This document shows, one piece after another, positions 1-11,639 of a stretch of DNA of 64,000 nt. The notes under the pieces were generated by a model, which searched no databases, was not told the DNA's origin, and was given only the letters and a program-made list of their open reading frames with translations. The translations under genes were made by a program, and so were the position numbers. Every line of letters begins with the position of its first letter. The first letter of the stretch is position 1. Origin of the DNA: Hofstenia miamia (taxonomy: Eukaryota > Xenacoelomorpha > Acoela); contig SCFE01000057.1 in the NCBI GenBank assembly GCA_004352715.1, positions 1,740,689 through 1,804,688 on the forward strand. The letters are read 5' to 3'.

Positions 1-86
1 ATTACAATGTGTTAGTAAATCGTCAATACTATGCTTCAAGTTTATTTTTTTAATTCAGAGAACTATATATATATACAAAAAGACAA

Positions 87-326
87 TTATACATATGTAT
101 GTATACTTTTTAAAATCTTGGATCGGCTTGGTGACATAGGGACTCTTAGCGTTTTTCTCTGAGGACTCAAGATCCCATTTTGTAATTCATGGGGTTTAAA
201 CAATCTGCGCGCTACTTTCAGCCCAAATGTTGAAGGGCGACTCCCAGAAAGATTCATTAAATTCTCGTCTTCATATATAAATGATTCAGAGGATGTAGTT
301 GGCATTTCTTCTACCAAGTTATTATC
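87..326 (-). CDS. Terminal exon with a possible BEN-like domain
   Basis: An open exon on the minus strand begins after a good acceptor (TTATTTAG at about 334-327) and runs to a TAA at 87-89. The C-terminal half, with ARRLF, then HEL, then a basic stretch and SPSR..IL..I, resembles the core of BEN domains (DNA- and protein-binding, in chromatin and transposon-related proteins), which carry an AR.LF...EL pattern followed by a conserved final helix. The N-terminal part is acidic and serine-rich. It lies downstream of the CACTA-like transposase exons on the same strand and starts in phase 0, so it could be the last exon of that gene, but the connecting exon ends in a stop. It could also belong to a separate gene. 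The BEN assignment is by eye and tentative. Confidence 0.35.
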   Translation of the reverse strand, partial: DNNLVEEMPTTSSESFIYEDENLMNLSGSRPSTFGLKVARRLFKPHELQNGILSPQRKTLRVPMSPSRSKILKSIHTYV

Positions 327-388
327 CTAAATAACATAAATATGGAATATAGTAGAATTACATACAATGGAGCGACGTAATTTCTTTA

Positions 389-2340
389 TTTCTCTTGTAA
401 TGATAGATGACGTAGACTGTGCATGTTATACGTCTGCGAGTCTTTAAAAAACACGCTTGCTTGTAAACAAAAAACATCCAAGCAACTTTCAGCCTAAGCG
501 AAAATAGTTTTTCATTATATTATGAAATGCGAAAAAACACAAGCATAAAGGCAATAAATTTGAAATATATTTGGGGGCAACAAACTTAAAACCAAATCAA
601 TAATAAAATATCAAGAGGTTGAAATTCAATAGAATCAATTTCAGAACACAATTAAAACTTACAGTATTTAACATTTCAGAGGAAGTTCCCGGAGTTGAAA
701 AAACTCTTATAGCATATGCCAATAGTGACAAATTCAGAAGATATTTTACAGGTAAAACATCCTTAAAGACAATTTGACAGTAATAAAATAAAAACCACTT
801 GAACTCCTTGGCTTTCCAGTACCGAATTTGAGCAAAGGATCGGGGCTTACGATTAAAATCATGAGGTGTTTCTAAATACAAAGAAATTTAGAATAAATAA
901 TACTTTATTAACAAAAGAGAAGGAAAAATATAACCATTAAAATTGTTACATTAAAAATTTGAAAAAACACCTTTTATGATTTGACATAACATAATTTCAG
1001 ATATGAAAGACCTAAGGAATTAATACTTTTCAGTAAAGCCTAAATATTATTGCTACAGAAAATAAATTTTAAAGAACAAAATGCATACTAATCTTTAGAA
1101 GAATTCTATCTGCTAATTCTCGTTGTTCTGAATTCATTATGTGCTGAATGCATGTGAGAACAAGTGATTTACATACACCCAAAAGAACTTGATGCATGTA
1201 ATCTATAACACCGCATTCAGGAATAGAGTACAAGTTTGATAAGACGGATCGTCCTTTAACTCCAAAGACGGCTTTCCTAGAAGTACTTGCTAGTTCTGCA
1301 TGTTTACTATGAAGAATTGAACAACGTAATGTTAATTCATCTTCAGGATTATAAATATGCCTATTGTTTTCATGGATCCCAGGTGATAAGCACAAAGTGC
1401 AACCATAGTAGCCATTAAATTGCACCATATTTAAAATGCTAGCTTTTGCAACCATATCGCAAATCAGTAAATGTGGCCAACAGTTTATAGATGGATATTG
1501 TGCAAGTCCCTTCTTAAGATTAGATATTTCATTGACAATAGGAGCCAAAAATTTATTCCAATCCGGCTTAGATGGTCCTAAATACACCCCAGCTAACACG
1601 AGATTACAAAAGGCTGATCTCAACTTTGTTGGTAAATTCGATATTGAAAGCCAAACAGGCCATAGAGACATTTTCTTGGAAGAAATTAAAGGTACTCCAT
1701 CTGTGTTAAGATTTAAAAATAGCGTATTTAGAAAGCCATCTGTAACAGAAGGAGTGACAATGTCTAACAAACTTCGTGGTGAATGTAGAATTGAATAATT
1801 TCTTTGTATAATATCATTAATCTGTTCTTCAATTTTAAGAGAATAGGCCTCACCGGAATCTACTGGAATACATTCAACATTGTTTTGAAAAATAGAACTC
1901 TCTTCTTTATTGAGTTGATAAAAAGAAGGGCACCTATTTGAAGGTGGCAAAACTTCTTGGAAAAGATTAAGAATATCTTTAATGCATGCATTGTTAAGAC
2001 AATGGCGCTTCGCTAAATTCCTCAAGTCAGTTTTGAATTTTTCAATAGAAACATTTGAACCTTGATATAGAAGAACATCTTCATCAAAATATTCAAATGA
2101 TGAAGAAAATGAATTTTCAATTTCATTTTCACTTTCAGCATCTATAAAAGGTACAGGGGTTGATGTGCGAGGTAGTGGATGGAATTCTAGTAAATCTTCA
2201 TTTGTAATGGAAGGAATTTCTTGGTATTCTAAATTCGAAATTTCCTCCATAGAGTCAGAAACAGAAGTATTTAAGCTGCTTGATGATGAACTCGATTGAA
2301 GAATTCTTCTATTATATTTCAACCGCTTAAATTTTACCAT
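389..2340 (-). CDS. CACTA (En/Spm)-like transposase-domain protein, three exons
   Basis: Exon 1 is 2340-1089 (417 codons plus 1 nt), exon 2 is 871-663 and exon 3 is 493-389. The introns have GT-AG ends (GTATGC at 1088, TTTAG ending at 872, GTAAG at 662, CTTAG ending at 494), and the phases agree at both junctions. Exon 1 has a Ser-rich N-terminus, then NTDGVP and SLWP, GVYLGP, a GYYGCTLC cysteine pair and DYMHQVLLGV. Exon 2 has the DFNRKPRS..Q..YWKAKE..WFL block. Exon 3 has a YNMHSLRHL block. These match, in order, the transposase-domain proteins related to CACTA TnpD that are common in invertebrate genomes. Exon 3 runs into a TAA before the expected C-terminal part, so the gene is probably truncated or inactive. 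The long intact exon 1 suggests recent activity or domestication. No terminal inverted repeats were found around it. Confidence 0.8.
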
Positions 2341-3831
2341 TGATAAAAACTAAAATTGTTAATATTTAATGCTTTAAATGATATAATCTGTAAGATTGCT
2401 TAAATATATACATAATTGCCATATAGATGATACATCTTTAAAAAGGTACTATTGTACTTAGTCCTTCATTAAAAATTTATCAACACTTACATCATAATTA
2501 TATATTTATTGATATAAGATAAACAAGCATTTGCTTCATTAAAACAAAACAGTCAATCATTGTATTGAAGTGCACATTGAATAGCAGTATTTGAATGTAG
2601 CATTCAAATTATATTTACTTCAATGAAATACAGTTACCACTATTTTTTTTAATTTATTTATATTGATATATCAATATGAACCAGCTCTATACACAGCTCT
2701 CACTCTAGGTGTAAATTAATTTATATATATTTATACAATTAATTTTCATTAATAACATATAATTAATCAGAAAATGTAAAATTAATGATTGATTTACAAA
2801 TTAAATATATCGCGCTTCGCACTCGCTATTTGACACAACAATATACTTATTTCATAATAACCAATCCGAATTTAAAGCTGTAACTAAGCGACCTTTTATA
2901 GATACATGTGATTTATTTAAAAACAATATTGACTTTCTTTCGGGTGCATTATGAATTTGGATTTAGTATTTTGTTTTAAACCACTATTTGTTAACCATTC
3001 ATCAATAGATTAAATATAATATGAGATTAAACAAAATTTTGCCATTGCAATAAAATATAGATTAATTTACATTAATTTCCTAATGAATTTAGTTTAGACT
3101 CACTTAATTTAACCATTTTTAGTTCAAATTGCCATTTTTTACATACAATTTCATATATTTTATACTAATTCTATTAACTAAACAAACCCTATTTTTGACG
3201 ATAGATGCCATTAAGCGATTCTAAAGTCACTGTTGAAATGACGTCAAAAATGATTCGAATATTAGTAATTGTAATTTTCCGACTAAAAAGCGACATTCCG
3301 CCGTCGTTTCATTGTCATTTCAACGTTGGCGTGTTTACTGGGAATTGAGAATTTAGCTAACTTAAGATGTATTAAAGAAATGTGGCTGTAAACGCAAATC
3401 ACATGTTGCTTTAACCAAATAATAATCAAAATTTATGTCAATCCGCAAATTCTGATATATTCCTTTTTACATATAATAATATGAATTTAATACGAAAATT
3501 ATTATACGTATTAATAATACGATCTTAATACGAAAGATACAATTCGTATTATTAATATGAACGTAATAAGATAGATATGATTAAGACTATTTTTAATATG
3601 TTTACTACGTTTAAGCATTATCATATTACGTTTATTACGTTTGGTTAACATGGGATATTATTTGCACACTACAATTCATTACAAGAAATTCTAGCACAAA
3701 TTGTTGTAGCCCTCTAACCGCAAAACAAAATGACGCAATCAATTACATGATAATAAAACATAGTTGAAATGAATATTGTTTTCTTTCTTAAAAAGCAATT
3801 CTAAACTCGAAATAATGTAGAATATTTTTGA
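2341..3831. other. AT-rich non-coding stretch
   Basis: No convincing exon is seen on either strand. Around 3475-3660 there is low-complexity sequence built from TACGTATTAATA / TTAATACGA words, which is locally self-complementary and may be a decayed satellite or MITE. Confidence 0.5.
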
Positions 3832-3901
3832 GCGCAGGTGGTGTAGTGGTAGCATAGCAGCCTTCCAAGCTGTTGATCCGGGTTCGACTCTGACTTGCGC
3901 A
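3832..3901 (+). tRNA. tRNA-Gly (anticodon UCC), possibly degenerate
   Basis: A 70-nt cloverleaf-like sequence. The acceptor GCGCAGG pairs with CTTGCGC (one G-U). The D region GGTGTAGTGGTAGC is typical of eukaryotic tRNA-Gly, the anticodon loop is CTTCCAA (UCC) on a CAGC/GCTG stem, and the B-box-like GGTTCGACTC is present. It lacks one base in the 3' half of the T arm, leaving that stem with a mismatch (TCCGG/TCTGA), so it may be a pseudogene. A long T run follows directly, fitting a Pol III terminator. No intron or encoded CCA. Confidence 0.75.
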
Positions 3902-3951
3902 ATTTTTTTATTTTTTCATTTTGTCTTGCATGGTATTTTTAATTCAAATTA

Positions 3952-3952
<1 letters not shown>

Positions 3953-3986
<34 letters not shown>
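3953..3986. repeat. (TA)n microsatellite
   Basis: An uninterrupted TA repeat of about 34 bases just downstream of the tRNA. A single N at 4007 follows closely, consistent with a contig end at a simple repeat. Confidence 0.95.
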
Positions 3987-3987
<1 letters not shown>

Positions 3988-4491
3988 CTATATCAAATTT
4001 AATATANTCTTCTAAAGTTCTTGTTTAGCATTAATATTCACTTATTAAGCCACCCTAAAAATTGTATAGTACTAAGTCAAAATGTTTGCTTGTGAGAGTA
4101 TATTTATTCACAATAAAAATTTTGAATATTTAGATTTAATAAAACATATGTACATAATGGATTTTTCAAAAAATGTGAAATCCAAACACAAAGCAAACAG
4201 TAATAGTAATTGTAATTCAAATCAAACTAATGCTTGGACAGCTTATAGATGCCCTTGAGAGGTATTTAGAAAATTTAGTTTTGATTAAACAAATATGGCC
4301 CTCAAATCATCAATACAGTATAAAGCTAGTGCTTAGCAATAGGAATGCAAATGTTGTAAATAGCTAGGATTATTGAACTAGCACAGATCATTTACAGCAG
4401 AAAATAAAGGTTCACTTCTGTTGTAGAATTGCAGGTTTGCTTGGCCTGCTCTAGCAGTACTGAGAAACTCAAGAGTTAATATCAAAGGTTG

Positions 4492-4706
4492 CAGAGGTTA
4501 CCATTGTAGAGAGTGACTCACATTCTAACAAAAGAAAGTACATTGGTGGTTCACTGATTTCAGTAGAGAAAAACAGAAACTATGACTAAGAATAAATTTC
4601 AACCAGTGACCAATATACATTGCATCATGCCAAAGCCATCTCTATGAAGCCATCCTTACTTGCCAAGGTGCTATTTGTGTGTCTTAAGTATTAAGTTCTA
4701 GCTCAA
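4492..4706. repeat. Dispersed repeat, copy 1 (related to 11963-12190)
   Basis: The segment from GAGGTTACCATTGTAGAGAG to TTCTAGCTCAATA recurs in diverged form at 11963-12190 in the same orientation, with matching landmarks GAGTGACTCA, ACATTGGT.GTTCAC, GCCAAGGTGCTA.TTGTGTGTCT and TTCTAGCTCAATA. No coding potential is seen. It is an unclassified old repeat. Confidence 0.65.
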
Positions 4707-4707
4707 T

Positions 4708-4729
4708 ATATATATATATATATATATTA
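4708..4729. repeat. (TA)n microsatellite
   Basis: A short TA run immediately after the end of the dispersed repeat at 4492-4706. Confidence 0.9.
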
Positions 4730-5441
4730 TATCTCCAGCTAAATGTTTTTTTTTAAAACCTCATCATGAACACATTTCCAAACATAAGTGTTTGTAATTT
4801 TTTTAGTGTTTGTCTTTTTAATTTATCTTCCCCAAAGGTAAATATATTATATTATATTCATACTATGTCACTCATGATTTTTGAGTCAATTTTGAGTTAC
4901 TCTGGCTGAGTTTGAGTTTTTATGTTTTGAGTTCAAGTTTAAGTATTTTTTTAAAGAAAATTCCGAGTTCAATCGAGTTTTAATGTGTTTCCAAGTTTTT
5001 AGTTGAAGTTTTCTATTCATTTTGAAATCATTTTTCCTTTAATTGTATAATTTTTTTGTATGCATTTAGTTTCAGAGTGAAAACCAATTTAATGAAATAC
5101 TTAAAATGTTTGATATATCTAAGAATCTAGATTAGCCAATTATACTAATTTTAAAAAATTTAAATTTTACAAAATTAAACTTATAGGTGCTTGTGTGGCA
5201 TGGTTATCCTCATTTCCTTTGTTGAATTTTACAAGACAGTATCAATACTTTCATAGAGCTTGTATATTGCATTTAATTTAAGAGACATAGTTTTATTTTT
5301 AGGTGGATATATAATTGTATAATCAATATTAGTTTTCAGCCATATTGTTGAGCACATGCTGTAGCAGTATTCTATTTAATTAAATTAGATTTTCCATATT
5401 TTTCAATAGCTCAAGTGCTTACATTAATTAGATTTTTAGAA

Positions 5442-6396
5442 TGGAAAGCAATATAGTGCAGATAATTGATAAAGTTCGTCAGGAATAGGGAAAGGAAGCA
5501 GCATTACATTCCAAAGTCTACAAGGATTTTTTTGTAGAATATATTAATGGCATTAAAATGCAAAATAGAAAGTGTATGAAATGCAATAAAGTTCTAAAAT
5601 CAATGGATTACAATACAAAATATCTTTCCAACCATATAAAAATTTGAGTTCCTTCAATACCTCAAACTCAAGGTCATAGTCAACAGTTAATGCCCTCATT
5701 AATCCCAATGCAATGAGATTGTATCCACAAAAAAGGAATTTCTCATATTGCTCAATTCATTTATTTGAGCAATATTCCACTAAATAAATTACTAAATGAT
5801 GAAGTTTTTAAAAAACCTGGACCATGCTTGGATATAAAACATCACTTGCAACTGAGTGGAAAACTATTTAAATGAAAAATACAGTTCAATAATTGATATA
5901 ATTAATGTAAAACTTTCAAATTGCCCTGCAACAGACATTATTGTGTTAAGTTTTGATAAGTGGTTGTCCTTTGGAAATGTAAGTTATATTGGAACATACA
6001 GTGTGGATGAGTGCTTTTGCAATGAATTAATCCCAGTTCAGGCACCATGTGGACATCTAAAAATAAAAGATTTGCTCACTGAACAATTGCTATTGTTCAA
6101 CTTATCATTTGATGACATTTCCATTATAGTAATGGACTTTAGATCAGATGTCAAAAAGGTGGCTAAAATCACGAATTCCTTTCATTTGGTTTGCTTAGCC
6201 CACATTGTTAACATAATTGAGAAAAAAACTGTTTATCAAGTAGAAAATGATGAAATTGAATATGATGTCTCAGAAGAAGACATTGAAAAAAACTATGTAT
6301 CACAAAAATTATCAGCATGCATTAAGACTGTCATCAATGCAGTAAGAAAGGTAGTCTCTTATATTATTAACAATTTTAATAGTACATATATATAAT

Positions 6397-6435
<39 letters not shown>

Positions 6436-7192
6436 ATATATATGTAATTATTCTTGTAAAGTTGCTTGTATTCTAGATAACGTCTTCGTCAATTATGTCT
6501 GACAGGTTTAAAAATTTGCAACTTGCAGCTTCAAACCACCTTTGTCCTTAATAAAGCCGAATGTTACTCGATGGAATAGTGTTCTTGATATGCTAACAAG
6601 ATTTTCTGAATTGAAACAGTTTTTGCAAATAGTTATTCCCGAACTTTTAACGGATTTCAGCTGGGAAGGGCTAGAAAAACTTATTCAAGTTTTGAAACCT
6701 TTAAAAGAAGTTTCGTTGGCCATTCAACAAAGTTCTGCTAATGCTAAAACTATTGTAAATGTTATTAAATAAATTAACTGAGCAAGAATTGGCTTTAGCT
6801 AGTTAAATCAAAAAAGTCCTTAAAAACATATTCACACAAATGATGTAATCAGAGGTTTGATGTACAATGAGGAGCCCTTTTATAGAATGGTTAAATGTCA
6901 TTTGGATTTGTACAGTGATAATCCATCTACATCTACAAATGATCATATGTATTATTCAGATGCCTTCTCATTTGAGAACTTTGTAAAAAAATCAAAGCCT
7001 AATGAACTCAACATTATGGACATTTAAACAAATCTAAAACTAGGAAGCATGGATCCTGAATGATTATTTTCTTTTCGAAGATTAAGCAAAACATATCTGC
7101 AAACTAGACTATCACAAAAAATACATTATGATAATGTATTTCTTCACAAAAATAAGAATTTGAGGGAGAAATCAAAACTATTTTCAAAAACT
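5442..7192 (+). pseudogene. hAT-family transposase remnant with BED-type zinc finger
   Basis: Pieces of one hAT transposase lie in order on the plus strand. 5442-5645: a BED-finger-like segment with CMKCNK, then a distal SNH, containing a stop at about 5487. 5856-6395: the RNase-H-like core, with FDKWLSFGNVSYIG, an IIVMD aspartate segment and FHLVCLAHIVN (the C.AH.LN block of hAT). 6542-6772: the TRWNS.LDML block followed by LEKLIQVLKPLKE. About 7070-7170: a C-terminal dimerisation remnant, RLSKTYLQTRLSQ...YDNVFL. Stops, frame changes and a TA microsatellite (6390-6443) break the gene, so it is not functional. The order and the TRWNS, CLAH and C-terminal signatures make the family call firm. 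Confidence 0.8.
6390..6443. repeat. (TA)n microsatellite inside the hAT remnant
   Basis: TA repeats with a TTTA interruption at about 6420 split the hAT core from the TRWNS segment. Confidence 0.9.
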
Positions 7193-7409
7193 TTTAAATA
7201 CTTTTAAATTGTTAAGCAATGTTTTTCATTTAAATGTTCATAATACATGATTAGTTTAATTTTCTTTTATTTGAGTATTTCTCATTTGATGTTTTTGAAC
7301 ATAGCATTGCTTAACTTAATGTATATTGTTTCTTATTTCCTATTGGAGGTAACATTAACATAAGTGAAATATGTATCAAATATCATCATTATCTTGTAAT
7401 GTAATTTCA

Positions 7410-7485
7410 ATAGATTCATAGTGTAAAAACACCGCTATTGCATTGATGCATGGAAGAATATGGGTCAAAATCCCACCAAGTCTAT
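7410..7485 (+). other. tRNA-like element with over-long anticodon stem (no. 1)
   Basis: Acceptor ATAGATT pairs with AGTCTAT (one wobble), the D-like stem is GTGT/ACAC, and the T-like arm is TGGG-TCAAAAT-CCCA. The middle arm is a palindrome with a 4-nt loop (TGCA-TTGA-TGCA) instead of a 7-nt anticodon loop. A T6 run follows about 32 nt downstream. It lies in a 134-bp segment absent from the second copy of the surrounding repeat. Confidence 0.5.
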
Positions 7486-7780
7486 GATTATAGGGTTAAC
7501 TAATAACTTGCATCTTGATTTTTTATGTTGTAAGTCTGTTGCTTCAATTTTATTCATCTGAACTGAAATATGAAAACTTTTATCTGCTGCAACATGTACC
7601 TAATTTGTCAAACTATAGCTGAAGATTATCTTAAACAATTACCTTGTCTGTGATGATTGACTATTGAAATTTTCCAATTTAATGATGATTTATGAAATGA
7701 AATATTGTAAATGATTATAAAAAAAATTTCTGATTTGTAATTTACAACCATACTATATCATAATTATGCAAAAAAACATA

Positions 7781-7848
7781 TGAACAGATTGGGATTGAAC
7801 CAATGCTCTTCCAAAATATTGGATGTGATACCACTTCACCACTGTTCA
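7781..7848 (-). other. tRNA-like element with over-long anticodon stem (no. 2)
   Basis: Read on the minus strand: a 7-bp acceptor TGAACAG/CTGTTCA, a D arm GTGA-AGTGGTA-TCAC, a T arm ATTGG-TTCAATC-CCAAT (both perfect), an A-box-like TGGTGAAGTGG and a B-box-like GGTTCAATCCC. The anticodon arm is TCCAA-TATT-TTGGA, so no normal anticodon loop exists. A T7 run lies 4 nt past the 3' end. Nearly identical to 8842-8909. Confidence 0.6.
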
Positions 7849-8353
7849 GCAAAAACGAACATATCTTAAATATCAACCAAAATATTTAAGAATAGTTGAT
7901 CATAATTATCCTTAAAATAAGCATTAAAATTAAAAATTCTTGGATTTTTAAAGTGATTAATGCACCAACANGCAGTTGAGAGTAGATAAAATCTATTGAA
8001 CTATTGCTACAGTTTCTTCAGGTTTTATACAATTGTTTAATCATTACCTGCCTTTGTTTACAATACTTCAGATGTCAAAGTAGTTTAACATGATCAAATT
8101 CTGTTTCCCTCATAAAATTAAATTTGAGCAACAATCAGCACCATCAAGGGGACATCAAACTAATAACAGCAAACTAAGATCGAAACTAGCTAATAACGTC
8201 ATGGTGACGTAATAATACAAAGTAATGTTATAAGAGAATAAAATCAACAAAATCCCTGAGTGACTCTACATTATTTGAGTATTTCTCATTCAATGTTTTT
8301 GAATGTAGCATTGCTTAACTTAATGTATATTGTTTCTTATTTACTACTAGAGG

Positions 8354-8541
8354 CATGGAGTTCTGCTACATGGAGGCAAAGCGGCATTTACATAATTCCC
8401 AAAGAAGACCATTAAATTAATTTAATTGGCTGTCATCTTTTGTTGATCAGATTTTGTGTGGCACAAATTTTCTGCATGCAATACAACAGTAGCCTTCTTG
8501 GAGAAGTGCTTTGCCTCCATGTATAATAGCAGAATTCCATG
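8354..8541. mobile_element. 188-bp MITE with long inverted ends and 7-bp target duplication
   Basis: The left end starts CATGGAGTTCTGCTA and continues to ATGGAGGCAAAGC. The right end, reverse-complemented, reads CATGGAATTCTGCTA and continues to the same ATGGAGGCAAAGC, with 5 extra bases. CTAGAGG flanks both sides (8347-8353 and 8542-8548). The paralogous site in copy A (about 7345-7352) is uninterrupted and serves as an empty site. There is no ORF; it is non-autonomous. The 7-bp duplication does not by itself fix the superfamily. Confidence 0.9.
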
Positions 8542-8841
8542 CTAGAGGTAACATTAACATATGTGAAATATGTATCAACTTGATTTTTTATGTTGTAAGT
8601 CTGTTGCTTCAATTTTATTCATCTGAACTGAAATATGAAAACTTTTATCTGCTGCAACATGTAATTTGTCAAACTATAGCTGAAGATTATCTTAAACAAT
8701 TACCTTGTCTGTGATGATTGACTATTGAAATTTTCCAATTTAATGATGATTTATGAAATGAAATATTGTAAATGATTATAAAAAAAATTTCTGATTTGTA
8801 ATTTACAACCATACTATATTATAATTATGCAAAAAAACATA

Positions 8842-8909
8842 TGAACAGATTGGGATCAAACCAATGCTCTTCCAAAATATTGGACGTGATACCACTTCAC
8901 CACTGTTCA
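8842..8909 (-). other. tRNA-like element (no. 3, copy of no. 2)
   Basis: Same structure as 7781-7848. Acceptor and stems are conserved; differences fall mainly in the T loop (TTTGATC for TTCAATC). It is followed by the same T7 run on the minus strand. Confidence 0.6.
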
Positions 8910-9031
8910 TCGAAAATAGAACCTATCTTAAATATCAACCAAAATATTTAAGAATAGTTGATCATAATTATCCTTAAAATAAGCATTAAAATTAAAAATT
9001 CTTGGATTTTTAAAGTGATTAATGCACCAAC

Positions 9032-9340
9032 ATAATTGTATTAACACATTGTATATAAATAAGTGAATATTTTGAGCAATTCAGTTGATTTAGTAGGGAA
9101 CTTTGCCAAAAATCTTAATTAGATTGATTTAATTAGGAAAACTAATTATATTAGCAAAATTTATAGAACTAATATGATTTTGAAAACCACTCTTTAATTA
9201 ATTACAATTACAATTAGATTTTTTCACTAAAACCAAGTTCAAGTTCAAGTTTTGATGATTTCTCTTCCAAGTATTTCCAATTGAGTTTTGTGACCTTATT
9301 TGAGTATAAGTTCTTAAGATTCCAAGTACATGAAAACCCT
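9032..9340. other. Non-coding; GAGTT/AAGTT-rich island
   Basis: No exon seen. At about 9225-9320 the sequence is built from GTTCAAGTT/TTGAGTT words, like the islands at 4870-5010 and, inverted, 14583-14655. Confidence 0.5.
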
Positions 9341-9425
9341 GATGTCACTATGCACACTTAGCAAATTATATATGTCACTATGTACAATTTGTAAAATTTA
9401 TACATGTCACTATGTACAATTTAAA
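9341..9425. repeat. Short tandem repeat, about 36-bp unit, about 2.5 copies
   Basis: ATGTCACTATG(C/T)ACA occurs three times in a row with AT-rich spacers. Confidence 0.75.
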
Positions 9426-11391
9426 TTTTTGTTGTTAAAAAATGTAATGATGGAATGATAATGTGGCATCAGCATGGAAATCTGTGTAGAAAAAAACCAG
9501 GATTTTCTGGTGTATTGATAATTAACAGCTTGACTCAAGAGCCAAATGAGCCTATTCCTAGTAAAAGTTAAAGGTAGCCAGGAGATCAGGTAAAGGAAGT
9601 GTGCATGGCTACATTGGCTGACCTGAAACAGAGAACTTTATTTGAAAGAAGAGAGAGAGAAGCCCTAAAAGTTCTTGGGTGCAAAGTGTACCCTACATGT
9701 TTGCAAAACCTAAACTCAGTGTAGGCCTCAGCTTGTGCAATTTAGGTGCTGCAATAAAATATAAAACAGTTGTGTAAAGCTCCATCCCTAAACCTGCTGA
9801 AGTGCTGTAGTGATGCACTTGTAAAGCTGTACCTGAACAAGGCACCCTTGGCAAATATCAGATAATTTAGAAAAACATTTTTAAGAAATTACATAAACAA
9901 CAAGAAATAATGGTTCAGTAAAATCTATTGAATGTTATCTTAAAAAAGCAACATATTTAAAGAAAAGAAAATAGGTAATGTATAAACAAAACATACCACT
10001 AAAGCATACTGTAAATAATAGCAGGTGCCTTGTGACCTTTTGTATGGTAATAACTAAATCCAGAAATACTGCATGGCAGAAATTTTAAACACTCAAAAAT
10101 AGCACAGTTTGTCTAATCATAATATGTCATTCAAGACATTTACAAATTCATATAAATAGTGTACAATTTAATATGTAATAATTTCAAATTATTAATTACA
10201 AAATGTTTGTTAATGCAGAGGGTGATGCCACAATAATCACAACCACTGTGGTGGCAATGGATGTATATACTACTATTTGTAACACTGTTTTTAAAGAAAG
10301 ATAAATTTTATTGAAAATTAGCAGCCTACTTATACCTCTATAATTACTCAGCAATGTAGTGAAAAATTCAGCTGGAAGTTGCCAAACTTAGAGTATATTA
10401 CCCAAAAATAGTTAGAATTTTAATAAATATTGTGACTCATAACTCCCCAATGTCATACAGCTAATTTTTCATCATAATTCCACTAATATTTTTTTATATA
10501 TTGCTTGATATGTCACTATGGATGCTTATTGAGTGTTTTTAGATATGTAGCAATGGGGTACAGACATTTCACTAACAAAGAATTTTCACTAACTAGACCT
10601 TTCACTAGCTAGATGTCCAATAAAATTATTATTAAAATGACATAAATATTATAATTCTTTTAAGCAATTTATTGGAATTGACTTGGAAGTGAAAACATCA
10701 GACCTGGTTTAGCTAACCTTATAAATACCAAAAGAGGAGGTGTTATTTTGCTATATAAATGATATTTTCTGAATTTTCATATGAGAAAATTAAGAATCTT
10801 TATTAGAAGTGTTCTTTGCAAAAATAGATTAATCACTGTGCTTATTCATAGTGTTACATGAAAAAAAAGTTTTAAGCAATTTATAATTTGGATTGCTTAT
10901 AAATAAAGTAGGGCTTCCTTAACAAAATTATAGCTTGGTGAACTTGTAAAACTAACATTTTCATCAATGCCTGGCAACAATGAGTGAGGTTAGCCAACTC
11001 ATGAAACCCCTGCCTTTGAGCAGCTAATACTCTTTAGAAATAGGGGGACCAGGAATATGCAGATTTGTTTTTAACTATGTTCATTATCCATATTTAAAGT
11101 GTGAATTTTGTTTTTGCTATTTGAGTTTAATTAGTTCAATGCTTCTTACCATACTAATGAAGTTTTTTATTTGCATCATGAATTCATAATTGGCAAACTT
11201 CTATAAAATGTGCCAATTTCTATTCTAATATGCCAACTGACACATTACAGAACCCTCTGTTCTTCAATTATTGATACTATTAAACAAATCTAGCATATTC
11301 TGCATAACATTTCCTTTTTTTGTAAATACATATTTATTCATTGTACAATAATTTAATGAAGTACAGCAAATATCTCCTGAAGTAAAATCAT
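9426..11391. other. Non-coding repeat-rich DNA
   Basis: Nothing that passes as a gene. A moderately GC-richer patch at 9540-9860 contains short open stretches without recognisable domains and may be an old repeat. Confidence 0.4.
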
Positions 11392-11470
11392 TGAACAGAT
11401 TGGATTTGAAACAATAAATTCCAATAACTTACTACAAGCTATGGGTGTGATATCATTTCACAGCCTTCAT
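11392..11470 (-). other. Diverged tRNA-like element (no. 4)
   Basis: On the minus strand the 3' half matches nos. 2 and 3 (TTTCAAATCCAATCTGTTCA) and the D region is GTGAAATGATATCAC. The middle arm again forms a long stem (TAGCTT...AAGTTA) with a 5-nt loop. The acceptor 5' strand has decayed. TTTT follows the 3' end. Confidence 0.4.
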
Positions 11471-11639
11471 TAGCAATAAAGTGTAGTAAATAAAATACTG
11501 CATCACAGAAAAATAAATGGCAATTGTGGGCTTGAAAAATTCAAAAAAACAAATTCAGAAAGTTTGTCAAAATTTTACAAATTTATTTATTAAACATAAT
11601 AAAAAATTAGTCTGCATCATGAACTGCAGTGTAGTATTT

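Larger units (their letters stand above)
7272..7970. repeat. Large dispersed repeat, copy A (ends at N 7971)
   Basis: Starting at GAGTATTTCTCATT, this block is repeated in the same orientation at about 8276-9031 with only scattered mismatches. It differs by two indels: copy A has about 134 extra bases (7380-7513) holding a tRNA-like element, and copy B has a 188-bp MITE. Copy A stops exactly at the single N at 7971. It carries no coding potential. Confidence 0.85.
8276..9031. repeat. Large dispersed repeat, copy B
   Basis: Second copy of the block at 7272-7970, same orientation. It lacks the 134-bp segment of copy A and contains the MITE at 8354-8541. Sequence beyond 9031 continues past the point where copy A is cut by the N. 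Confidence 0.85.

Noticed and set aside
1436-1798. Plus-strand open frame of 120 codons
   Set aside because: Antisense shadow of the CACTA-like exon; no domain.
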